Source of the DNA: an uncultured Bryobacterales bacterium
Lineage (GTDB): Bacteria > Acidobacteriota > Terriglobia > Bryobacterales > UBA6623
Length of the DNA: 64,000 nucleotides
Direction: 5' to 3'
Assembly (NCBI GenBank): GCA_958295955.1
Contig: OY282420.1
Span: 400,236-464,235 of the forward strand
Shown: one piece after another, positions 32,802 to 40,636 of the stretch
Layout of the letters: each line of letters opens with the position of its first letter
Numbering within the stretch: position 1 is the first letter of the stretch
Notes under the pieces: generated by a model
What the model saw: only the letters and a program-made list of their open reading frames with translations
What the model was told of the DNA's origin: nothing
Databases searched by the model: none
Program-made: the position numbers and the translations under genes

Positions 32802-35800
32802 ATGAGCGGCACGCAGCACAATAATTTTCTTTCGATGCAAAAAGAATTGGCGCGAGAGCCTGCTCCGTGCCCGGATAATCTTAGCGCGGGCCGCGCGTTT
32901 TCCGCTCTTCTCTCTCCCTTCCCGGACTCGGTTCTCTTCGCTCTCTTCTTCAGGTTCTCCGCTCTTGCCGCCCCGCTCAGGCGGTCTTGCGCTGCGCTGG
33001 TCCTCGCCGCGCTGTCTGTAGCGGTTGCCGGGGCGCAGCCCGCGGGCGATTGGATCATCGAGACGGTCGCAGGGAGCGGCAGCTCCCTCGGGGACGGGGA
33101 CAACGGCGCGGCTGTGGCGGCGCTACTGGACAACCCCTCCGGCGTGGCGGTGGACGGAGCGGGCAACCTGTACATCGCCGATAGGGGCAACCACCGCATC
33201 CGCAAGGTGGACGCTGCGGGGGTGATCTCCACGGTGGCGGGCGACGGGACGCAAAGCTACGGCGGGGACGGCGGCCCGGCTACGGCGGCGCAACTCAGCT
33301 CCCCCGCAGGCGTGGCGCTGGACGGAGCGGGCAACCTGTACATCGCCGATAGGTCCAACCACCGCATCCGCAAGGTGGACGCTGCGGGGGTGATCACCAC
33401 GGTCGCGGGCGACGGGACGCAAGGCGGCGGCGGCTACGGCGTCTTCGGCGGGGACGGCGGCCCGGCTACGGCGGCGCAACTGAACTTCCCCCAAGGCGTG
33501 GCGCTGGACGGAGCGGGCAACCTGTACATCGCCGATTACTTCAACCACCGCATCCGCAAGGTGGACGCTGCGGGGGTGATCTCCACGGTGGCGGGCGACG
33601 GGACGCAAAGCTACGGCGGGGACGGCGGGGACGGCGGCCCGGCTACGGCGGCGCAACTGAACTTCCCCCAAGGCGTGGCGCTGGACGGCGCGGGCAACCT
33701 GTACATCGCCGGCAACGGCCGCATCCGCAAGGTGGACGCTGCGGGAGTGATCACCACGGTGGCGGGAGGTGGGTCGTCATTGGGGGACGGCGGCCCGGCC
33801 GTTGCGGCGCTACTGAGCGGACCCTACGGCGTGGCGCTGGACGGAGCGGGCAACCTTTACATCGCCGATAGGAACAACCACCGCATCCGCAAGGTGGACG
33901 CTGCGGGGGTGATCTCCACGGTGGCGGGCGACGGGACCTACGGCTTCGGCGGGGACGGCGGCCCGGCTGTGGCGGCGCAACTGGACACACCCTATGGCGT
34001 GGCGGTGGACGGAGCGGGCAACCTGTACATCGCCGATAGAAACAACCACCGCATCCGCAAGGTGGATTCTGCGGGGGCGATCTCCACTGTGGCGGGCGGA
34101 GGACCAATAGGGGACGGCGGCGCGGCCGTGGCGGCGCAACTGTACTCCCCCCAAGGCGTGGCGCCGGACGGCGCGGGCAACCTGTACATCGCCGATTTGG
34201 GCAACCGGCGCATCCGCAAGGTGGACGCTGCGGGGGTGATCTCCACGGTGGCGGGCGCCGGCACGCGCGGTTACGGCGGGGACGGCGGCGCGGCTACGGA
34301 GGCGCAACTGGGACCCCGCGGCGTGGCGTTGGACGGAGCGGGCAACCTGTACATCGCCGATACTTCCAACCACCGCATCCGCAAGGTGGACGCTGCGGGG
34401 GTGATCTCCACGGTGGCGGGCGACGGGACGCGCGGCTCCGGCGGGGACGGCGGCCCGGCCGTTGCGGCGCAACTGGACCTCCCCAATGGCGTGGCGCTGG
34501 ACGGCTTGGGCAACCTGTACATCGCCGATACGGGCAACCACCGCATCCGCAAGGTGGACGCTGCGGGGGTGATCTCCACGGTGGCGGGCGACGGCGAGGT
34601 CGGCTTCGGCGCGGGCGGTTACGGCGGGGACGGCGGCCCGGCTACGGCGGCGCAACTCAGCTTCCCCGAAGGCGTGGCGGCGGACGGAGCGGGCAACCTG
34701 TACATCGCCGATAGAAGCAACCACCGCATCCGCAAGGTGGACGCTGCGGGGGTGATCTCCACGGTGGCGGGCAGCGGCGAGGTCGGCTTCGGCGAGGGCG
34801 GCTACGGCGGGGACGGCGGCCCGGCCGTTGCGGCGCAACTGGACTGGCCCATCGGCGTGGCGCTGGACGGAGCGGGCAACCTGTACATCGCCGATTATTT
34901 GAACCACCGCATCCGCAAGGTGGACGCTGCGGGGGTGATCTCCACGGTGGCGGGCGACGGGACGCGCGGCTACGGCGAGGTCGGCTTCGGCGAGGTCGGC
35001 TTCGGCGAGGGCGGCTTCGGCGGGGACGGCGGCCCGGCCGTTGCGGCGCAACTGAACCGGCCCGCCGGCGTGGCGCTGGACGGCGCGGGCAACCTGTACA
35101 TCGCCGATTCCGGAAATGATCGCATCCGCCGCTTGACGCCGGCGGCCATGCACAGCATTTCCCCGGACGGCATCGTGCTGGCCACCGCAACCCCGCGGGT
35201 AAACCGCATCTCCCCCAACGCCATCATCTCCGTCTTCGGCCAAGACTTGGCCCCGCCGGGAACGCTCGCCACCGCCACTCTCAACCCCGCAGGCCGGGTT
35301 GCCGCCAACCTGGCCGCTACCTGCCTGGAGATCGGCGGCAAGCGCGCCCCGCTGTTCTATGTCGATCCCACTCAGATCAACGCCCAGGTTCCGCACGACC
35401 TGGCCCCGGGAGAGGCGGCGTTGATCGCCATTCGCGGCTGCGGAACGGCCAACGAACAGCGCAGCGCAGCGGCAAGCGCAACGGTCGCCGCCGTCTCGCC
35501 GGCGTTCTTCAACTTCGTGAGCAACCCCAACGGGCGCAACCCGGTCGTGGCGCTGCACGGCGGAGGGCCGGCGCTGATCGGCGCGCCCGGCCTGCTTCCC
35601 GGCGCGGAGTTCACGCCGGCCGCGCCCGGCGAGGTCGTCACGCTGTACGGGACCGGTTTCGGGGCGACCGAACCGGCCCTGGAAACGGGCGAGATACCGT
35701 CCCGTGCGGTCGATCTGGCGAACGCGGTCTTGTTTACCTTCGGCGGCATTGCGGTTCCTCCGGCGGACATCCTGTACAAGGGCGCGGCGCCCGGCCTCGC

Positions 35801-37403
35801 CGGGGTCTATCAGTTTGCGGTGCGCCTGCCGTCCAACCTCCCCGACGGCAACGCGGGCGTCGTGGCGACTGTCAACGGCGTTCCCACGCCCTCAGGGCCC
35901 TTCCTCACCGTCCGCGTTGCCGGCGGGGGCGGGACGACGACGGACGATCACGGCGACACGCCCGCCGAGGCGACCGCTCTGTCTCCAGGATCCCCTGCGC
36001 AGGGCCGCATCGAAACCGGCCGCGACGTGGACTATTTCCGGCTGCGGACCACCGCGGAGAGCAACGTCGAGATCTATACCAGCGGCTCCCTCGATACGAC
36101 GGGCTCGCTGCACGATTCCGCGAACAACAGAATCGTCGAGAACGACGATGGCGGGACGGGTAGCAATTTCCGCATTGCGAGGCGGCTTTCCGCGGGCGTG
36201 TATTACATCGCAGTAAGAAGCTCCGGCTCCCGCACGGGAAGCTACACCCTGCACGCGAGGGTTACCGACGCCCCGCCGCCGTCGAACCGCGCCGGCGGCC
36301 CGCTCACGCCCGGACAGCCCGCTAATTTCCGCTTGGGGCCGGTTGACAACCCGACGATCTTTCGCGGAGATTACTCATACCGGCTGGAGGTCCCTGAAAA
36401 TGCCTCCCGCGTAACCTTCGCCCTGAACTCCGCCGACCCCGATGTGGACGTGGATTTGTTCGTCCGTTTCGGAGAGGACAACGTTCTTCGAGATAGGAGA
36501 GTTGTTTCGGACTATTCTTCCGAGACGACATCCGGCAACGAGCGGATCGTCATTACCCGCTCCTCCGATCCCCCGCTCCGCCCCGGAACCTACTATGCCT
36601 CGCTGGCGCTATTCGACACGGGCGTCGTTGCCGAAGGCACGCTCACGGCAACCATAGAAACCGGCGGGGGCGGGACGACGACGGACGATCACGGCGACAC
36701 GCCCGCCGAGGCGACCGCTCTGTCTCCAGGATCCCCTGCGCAGGGCCGCATCGAAACCGGCCGCGACGTGGACTATTTCCGGCTGCGGACCACCGCGGAG
36801 AGCAACGTCGAGATCTATACCAGCGGCTCCCTCGATACGAGGGGCTCGCTGCACGATTCCGCGAACAACAGAATCGTCGAGAACGACGATGGCGGGACGG
36901 GTTCGAATTTCCGCATTGCGAGGCGGCTTTCCGCTGGCGTGTATTACATCGCAGTAAGCAGCTTCGGCTCCCGCACGGGAAGCTACACCCTGCACGCGAG
37001 GGTTACCGCCGCCCCGCCGCCGTCGAACCGCGCCGGCGGCCCGCTCACGCCCGGACAGCCCGCTAATTTCCGCTTGGGGCCGGTTGACAACCCGGCGCTC
37101 TTTCGCGGAGATTACTCATACCGGCTGGAGGTCCCCGCCAACGCCTCCCGCGTAACCTTCGTCCTGAACTCCGCCGACCCCGATGTGGACGCGGATTTGT
37201 ATGTCCGTTTCGGAGAGGACAACGTTGTTCGAGATGGGAGAGTTGTTTCGGACTATTCTTCCGTGACGACATCCGGCAACGAGCGGATCGTCATTACCCG
37301 CTCTTCCGATCCCCCGCTCCGCGCCGGAACCTACTATGTCTCGCTGTCGCTATTCGATACGGGCGTCGTTGCCGAAGGCACGCTCACGGCAACCGTGCAG
37401 TGA
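32802..37403 (+). CDS. giant secreted NHL-repeat protein with TIGR03437-type domain and duplicated PPC modules (1533 aa)
   Basis: Same leader and signal peptide as the preceding gene. Twelve NHL repeats (residues about 110-775); the dipeptides after YIAD are RG, RS, YF, a shortened repeat with 'YIAGNGRIRK', then RN, RN, LG, TS, TG, RS, YL, SG. The inter-blade loops also vary in length, with runs such as 'GEVGFGEVGFGEGGFGG'. The TIGR03437-type domain follows, with over 200 bases identical to gene 2. The C terminus has two copies of a 247-residue unit, each with two pre-peptidase C-terminal (PPC)-like domains: 'DVDYFRLRTTAESNVEIYTS', 'AGVYYIAVRSSGSRTGSYTL' and 'YSYRLEVPENASRVTFAL', 'PDVDVDLFVRFGEDNV'. 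Likely a cell-surface or secreted binding protein. Confidence 0.88.
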   Translation: MSGTQHNNFLSMQKELAREPAPCPDNLSAGRAFSALLSPFPDSVLFALFFRFSALAAPLRRSCAALVLAALSVAVAGAQPAGDWIIETVAGSGSSLGDGDNGAAVAALLDNPSGVAVDGAGNLYIADRGNHRIRKVDAAGVISTVAGDGTQSYGGDGGPATAAQLSSPAGVALDGAGNLYIADRSNHRIRKVDAAGVITTVAGDGTQGGGGYGVFGGDGGPATAAQLNFPQGVALDGAGNLYIADYFNHRIRKVDAAGVISTVAGDGTQSYGGDGGDGGPATAAQLNFPQGVALDGAGNLYIAGNGRIRKVDAAGVITTVAGGGSSLGDGGPAVAALLSGPYGVALDGAGNLYIADRNNHRIRKVDAAGVISTVAGDGTYGFGGDGGPAVAAQLDTPYGVAVDGAGNLYIADRNNHRIRKVDSAGAISTVAGGGPIGDGGAAVAAQLYSPQGVAPDGAGNLYIADLGNRRIRKVDAAGVISTVAGAGTRGYGGDGGAATEAQLGPRGVALDGAGNLYIADTSNHRIRKVDAAGVISTVAGDGTRGSGGDGGPAVAAQLDLPNGVALDGLGNLYIADTGNHRIRKVDAAGVISTVAGDGEVGFGAGGYGGDGGPATAAQLSFPEGVAADGAGNLYIADRSNHRIRKVDAAGVISTVAGSGEVGFGEGGYGGDGGPAVAAQLDWPIGVALDGAGNLYIADYLNHRIRKVDAAGVISTVAGDGTRGYGEVGFGEVGFGEGGFGGDGGPAVAAQLNRPAGVALDGAGNLYIADSGNDRIRRLTPAAMHSISPDGIVLATATPRVNRISPNAIISVFGQDLAPPGTLATATLNPAGRVAANLAATCLEIGGKRAPLFYVDPTQINAQVPHDLAPGEAALIAIRGCGTANEQRSAAASATVAAVSPAFFNFVSNPNGRNPVVALHGGGPALIGAPGLLPGAEFTPAAPGEVVTLYGTGFGATEPALETGEIPSRAVDLANAVLFTFGGIAVPPADILYKGAAPGLAGVYQFAVRLPSNLPDGNAGVVATVNGVPTPSGPFLTVRVAGGGGTTTDDHGDTPAEATALSPGSPAQGRIETGRDVDYFRLRTTAESNVEIYTSGSLDTTGSLHDSANNRIVENDDGGTGSNFRIARRLSAGVYYIAVRSSGSRTGSYTLHARVTDAPPPSNRAGGPLTPGQPANFRLGPVDNPTIFRGDYSYRLEVPENASRVTFALNSADPDVDVDLFVRFGEDNVLRDRRVVSDYSSETTSGNERIVITRSSDPPLRPGTYYASLALFDTGVVAEGTLTATIETGGGGTTTDDHGDTPAEATALSPGSPAQGRIETGRDVDYFRLRTTAESNVEIYTSGSLDTRGSLHDSANNRIVENDDGGTGSNFRIARRLSAGVYYIAVSSFGSRTGSYTLHARVTAAPPPSNRAGGPLTPGQPANFRLGPVDNPALFRGDYSYRLEVPANASRVTFVLNSADPDVDADLYVRFGEDNVVRDGRVVSDYSSVTTSGNERIVITRSSDPPLRAGTYYVSLSLFDTGVVAEGTLTATVQ
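35921..36661 (+). repeat. 741-bp in-frame tandem repeat of the PPC module, unit 1
   Basis: Begins with 'cggcgggggcgggacgacga' and is followed directly by a near-identical second unit. Codes for 247 residues made of two PPC-like beta domains and a short Gly/Thr linker. Long stretches (for example the DDHGDTPAEATA region) have no base differences from unit 2. Confidence 0.85.
36662..37402 (+). repeat. 741-bp in-frame tandem repeat of the PPC module, unit 2
   Basis: Second copy, ending at the stop codon of the gene. Differences from unit 1 are few (for example DTT to DTR, PTI to PAL, VDVDLF to VDADLY), so the duplication is recent or homogenised. Confidence 0.85.
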
Positions 37404-37650
37404 TGTTTGCGGCTGCGTCCGTCCGGGGAAAGGGGAAGCGAACGATGACGAACGCAAGCAAGGGCGGCGCTTGCGTTGCTCGCCCCTCGATTCCCGCTGG
37501 ACCGTTCTCGACTGTCCGCCTAAGAGGATGAAGCTGCAATCCCGTCTCGATCATGGAGAGCGTCGGCATTGTCATGATCGCGGGGACCGGCGAGAGCGAA
37601 TTGCGCGGCGACGGCGGGCTGCCGGGCGCCGAAATGGGTAGGCGACCGGC
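37404..37650. other. intergenic remnant DNA, no gene recognised
   Basis: No credible gene. On the minus strand a frame reads 'SLSPVPAIMTMPTLSMIETG' and 'LQLHPL', which may be a very decayed version of the PPK2 C-terminal end ('IPANDKK...VELQPPPL' in the intact gene), but the similarity is too weak to call. Confidence 0.3.
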
Positions 37651-37890
37651 ATGAACAGTTGGAAGGATGCCCACAGCTACATGAGTTGGTTGAGCCGGAA
37701 GACGGGAAAACAGTACCGCTTGTTGAGCGAGGCGGAGTGGGAGTACGCCGCGCGAGCGGGGACACGGACGCGGTACAGCTTCGGGGACGAGATAACGCCG
37801 AGCGATGCGAATTACGGCTGGAATACAAGAAAGACGCAGCCGGTAGGGAGCTATGAGGCAAACGGGTTTGGGCTGTACGACATGCACGGT
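37651..37890 (+). pseudogene. fragment of a formylglycine-generating enzyme (SUMF1/FGE) family gene
   Basis: About 80 codons match the middle of FGE-sulfatase domain proteins: '[20 protein letters not shown]', '[16 protein letters not shown]', '[16 protein letters not shown]', '[18 protein letters not shown]'. Both the N terminus with the start of the domain and the C-terminal part after 'LYDMHG' are absent; at about 37890 the sequence switches to PPK2 DNA on the opposite strand. A TAG stop sits in frame just upstream of the ATG. Not functional. Confidence 0.8.
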
Positions 37891-38094
37891 GCGTCGGATG
37901 ACGCCGCCCTTGCCCGCAGCGTCCCAGCCTTCGAACACGACGACGGCGCGGCGCTTCCGGAGCCGGTAGGCCGCGGCCACTTCCTTGAGGCGAAGTTGGA
38001 GCCGAGACAGTTCCTTCTCGTACGCGCCTCGGTCGGCGCGCAGCGTCATGTCCGATCCGGCGAGTTGCGAGCCTTCGGCATGGCATGACAGCAG
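37888..38094 (-). pseudogene. 5' fragment of polyphosphate kinase 2 gene
   Basis: Reading leftwards, '[20 protein letters not shown]', '[20 protein letters not shown]', '[19 protein letters not shown]' and 'VIRRT', then the frame runs into the FGE fragment. Walker A is kept, but everything after it is lost. It is nearly identical to the 5' part of the pseudogene at 28306-28720, and both end outward at the same 'atgacagcag' boundary, so the two come from one duplicated locus. Confidence 0.8.
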
Positions 38095-38168
38095 CGCGGG
38101 CGGAACGCTGCGATCAAGGCTGAGAGCAAGCTCCAGGGCTGACACGGCCCCTGCCGTTGCGCTATTTT

Positions 38169-39359
38169 ATGGCGATGGCTCTTGGAAACAGCATTCGCAG
38201 ATCAGCTTGGACGGCCGCCGCAGCGCAGCTACTCATCCTGCTCGGCAGTGCGGACATCCTCGCCGAAACCCGAAACCACAAGGGCGACGTCTCGGACGTC
38301 CGCGTTGTGCGGCGCGTCGAACAACACCCCTACGCCTGGCGCGTCTGGCAGCCCTTCATCGTCCAAGGGGAGCGGGAGCGCGAGCTCATCGTTGCTTACG
38401 GCGCGATGGTCAACGGCAAGAAAGACATGGGCGACATTCTGGCCGTCATCTCGCGGGACGACGGCGGCGCCTGGTCGGAACCGGTGCCGATATTCAATCA
38501 CCGCGAGCGGCAGGGCGCCGTCCAATTTGCGTACGCCAATCCGGTGCTCTACCGCGCGCCCGGGCAGGATGTCATCTGGTGTTTTGCGATGCGCTGCCCC
38601 ATCTCCTATGAGAACAGCGAGGAATCACGGCTCGTCGGCGCCTTTACCGCCGACGGCGGCTGGAGCTGGACGCAGGTCGAGTTGAACATGAAATACAGCG
38701 GCCCGCTCATTACCAACGCGGCGCCGGCGCAGACCGAGATCGACGGCCGGAAAGTCTTCCTGCTGCCGGCTCATCGCAATACGCTTCAGAACGACCCGCG
38801 GGGGACGCGCGACCACTTCATCCTCTCGAGCACGAGCCTGCTCGAGTGGAAGCTCGAAGCGTATATCCCCCAGCCGACCACGGCCCGCGTGTTTCTGCAT
38901 GAGGGCAACATGGCCCCGGGCGACAACCCCGGCGAACTCAAGATCGTGATGCGCACCGCGGACTATGACAACTCCGCCTTGACCACGAATCCGCCGCGCG
39001 CCTATTCGAGCGTCAGCGCCGACGGCGGCCATACCTGGAGCGTCGCCAAGGAGGAGCCGGACCTGCACAACGCCAAGTCGAAGGCATACTTCGGTCAGGC
39101 AACCGACGGCACGCACATCTACGTTTACAACGACGGTCCGGCGCAAAGCGAAGGCGGACGAATGGCGCTGCGCTACAAGACCAAAGCTCCCGGCGGCGCC
39201 TGGAGCGAACAGCAGACCTTCTATGACGCGGGCATCAAGAACTCATACCCGACGCTGATCGAAGTCGCGCCCGGCGACTTCCGGGCGGTGTGGGACAGCG
39301 GAACCGCTACCAGGGCGCGTACGCACATCCATTTCGGAAAGCTCAAGCTGAAGCCGTGA
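38169..39359 (+). CDS. exported sialidase-like (BNR) protein
   Basis: 396 residues from ATG at 38169 with a signal peptide ('SAWTAAAAQLLILLGSADIL'). The fold looks like an exo-alpha-sialidase/BNR six-bladed propeller: 'ISRDDGGAWSEPVPIFNHRE', 'FTADGGWSWTQVELNM', 'SSVSADGGHTWSVAKEEPDL', 'FYDAGIKNSYPTLIEVAPGD'. Related acidobacterial and planctomycete proteins are annotated as sialidase family members, but the arginine triad of true sialidases was not verified. It is the last gene inside the 11-kb block between the oxidase direct repeats. Confidence 0.8.
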   Translation: MAMALGNSIRRSAWTAAAAQLLILLGSADILAETRNHKGDVSDVRVVRRVEQHPYAWRVWQPFIVQGERERELIVAYGAMVNGKKDMGDILAVISRDDGGAWSEPVPIFNHRERQGAVQFAYANPVLYRAPGQDVIWCFAMRCPISYENSEESRLVGAFTADGGWSWTQVELNMKYSGPLITNAAPAQTEIDGRKVFLLPAHRNTLQNDPRGTRDHFILSSTSLLEWKLEAYIPQPTTARVFLHEGNMAPGDNPGELKIVMRTADYDNSALTTNPPRAYSSVSADGGHTWSVAKEEPDLHNAKSKAYFGQATDGTHIYVYNDGPAQSEGGRMALRYKTKAPGGAWSEQQTFYDAGIKNSYPTLIEVAPGDFRAVWDSGTATRARTHIHFGKLKLKP

Positions 39360-39375
39360 CCCCTGCGGAGCAACA

Positions 39376-39525
39376 GTGACCCAAACGTTGACAACGGGCC
39401 GCCGTTGGCGATAGCATCGCAAGCGGCATGTCTCGCAGCGTCAACCGGCGCGAAGCGTTCGAGCGCCTGGCCGGTTTCTTGCTCGCTTCCCCGCTGCTGC
39501 TCGGGGCGGAAAAGCCCGAGCTCGC
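39376..39525 (+). repeat. direct repeat, right copy (5' end of the intact alpha-hydroxy-acid oxidase gene)
   Basis: Right partner of 28080-28224, covering about 50 bp of upstream DNA and the first 32 codons of the gene at 39428. The two copies enclose 11.15 kb. Confidence 0.8.
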
Positions 39526-40636
39526 CGACTCCACGAAGCTGGCCAACGTCTTCGACTTCCGCGAGTTGGCAAAATCGCTGCTCGACCCGGTCGCTTTCGA
39601 CTACATGGACGAAGGCGGCAAGGACGAAATTTCGCTCAAGGAAAACCGGCTGGCCTTCAACCGCATCATTCTGCGTCCGCGCTTCCTGACCGACGTTCAC
39701 CAGATCGACCTGACAACGGAATTGCTGGGCAAGAAGCTCGACTACCCGCTCTTCGTCTGTCCGGCGGGCGGCAAGAACTGCTTTTTCAGAAACGGCGAGG
39801 AAGAGACCGCGCGCGGCGCCGCCGCGGCCGGCGCCATGTTCGTCACCAACGGCGGCATCGACGACTACCTCGCCTCGGGGAACGGCCCCGGTCACTGGTG
39901 GCGGTACACCACCGGCGGGCAGTTCCGCACGGAAAACACGATGCTCGACTTCGTGGAGGGGCTCGAAGATACCGACTGCACGGGCATCTGCTTCACGGTG
40001 GACAACATGCTCGTTTCGCACCGCGAGCGCTCGATTCACAACGGCCTCGTGCGCGGTTGGTGCAACCTGGACCGCATCCCCCGCGACAGCGCCGGCAACC
40101 TGATCTACAGCGCAGGCGACCGCACCTGGACAACCGGCGAGTACCCGAGCCGGCCGTTCCCGACGCCGACCTGGGATACGGTGAAGCGGTTGCGCGACGC
40201 AACCGAGCTGAAGATCATGCTCAAGGGGATCATGATCGGCGAAGACGTCGAGAAGGCCGTCGGGGCGGGCGCGGACGCCGTCGTGGTCTCCAACCACGGA
40301 GCGCGTCAACTCGACCACACCGGCTCGACGATCGAAGCGCTGCCCGAATGCGTCCAGGCGGCGGCGGGGAAAATGCCGGTGCTGATCGACGGCGGCTTTC
40401 GGCGCGGCACGGATATTCTGAAGGCGCTGGCTCTGGGCGCCGCCGCCGTCGGCGTGGCGCGGCCCTACCTTTGGGGGCTGACCTGTTTCGGCCGGGAGGG
40501 CGTGGCCAGGGTTTTGCAGCTTCTGAAAACCGAGTTGGCGCTCGATATGGGCATGTCCGGCGTCGCCAAGGTCGCCGACATCGACCGCACCTTGGCAAGA
40601 ATTCGCAATTGGGGATATACGGGAGGACGTTTATGA
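39428..40636 (+). CDS. FMN-dependent alpha-hydroxy-acid oxidase/dehydrogenase
   Basis: 402-residue member of the lactate oxidase / glycolate oxidase / L-lactate dehydrogenase family: oxidises an alpha-hydroxy acid to the keto acid via FMN. N-terminal leader 'RREAFERLAGFLLASPLLLG' suggests Tat export. Active-site block is 'GADAVVVSNHGARQLDHTGS' with the catalytic His and Arg, followed by the FMN-phosphate site 'VLIDGGFRRGTDILKALALG' and 'AAAVGVARPYLWGL'. The expected upstream lysine region 'ELKIMLKGIM' is present. Its stop overlaps the next ATG (ATGA), so it is translationally coupled to the propeller protein and probably to the tetraheme cytochrome. Confidence 0.92.
   Translation: MSRSVNRREAFERLAGFLLASPLLLGAEKPELADSTKLANVFDFRELAKSLLDPVAFDYMDEGGKDEISLKENRLAFNRIILRPRFLTDVHQIDLTTELLGKKLDYPLFVCPAGGKNCFFRNGEEETARGAAAAGAMFVTNGGIDDYLASGNGPGHWWRYTTGGQFRTENTMLDFVEGLEDTDCTGICFTVDNMLVSHRERSIHNGLVRGWCNLDRIPRDSAGNLIYSAGDRTWTTGEYPSRPFPTPTWDTVKRLRDATELKIMLKGIMIGEDVEKAVGAGADAVVVSNHGARQLDHTGSTIEALPECVQAAAGKMPVLIDGGFRRGTDILKALALGAAAVGVARPYLWGLTCFGREGVARVLQLLKTELALDMGMSGVAKVADIDRTLARIRNWGYTGGRL

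Larger units (their letters stand above)
32467..33180 (+). repeat. tandem duplication, copy B
   Basis: Partner of 29117-29830, offset 3350 bp. Differences are scattered single bases and a few short indels that cancel out. It contains the end of NHL gene 2, the leader, the promoter-like hexamers and the signal-peptide codons of NHL gene 3. Confidence 0.85.

Noticed and set aside
29785-35125. CRISPR array or intergenic satellite
   Set aside because: Repeats are 160-190 bp, coding in one frame and without short unique spacers.
29637-35558. Several long alternative frames in the NHL region on both strands
   Set aside because: The repeat length is a multiple of three with few stops, so all frames stay open; only the NHL frame has a signal peptide and recognised domains.
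28080-39525. Composite transposon
   Set aside because: No transposase, no terminal inverted repeats and the flanking repeats are pieces of a normal gene.
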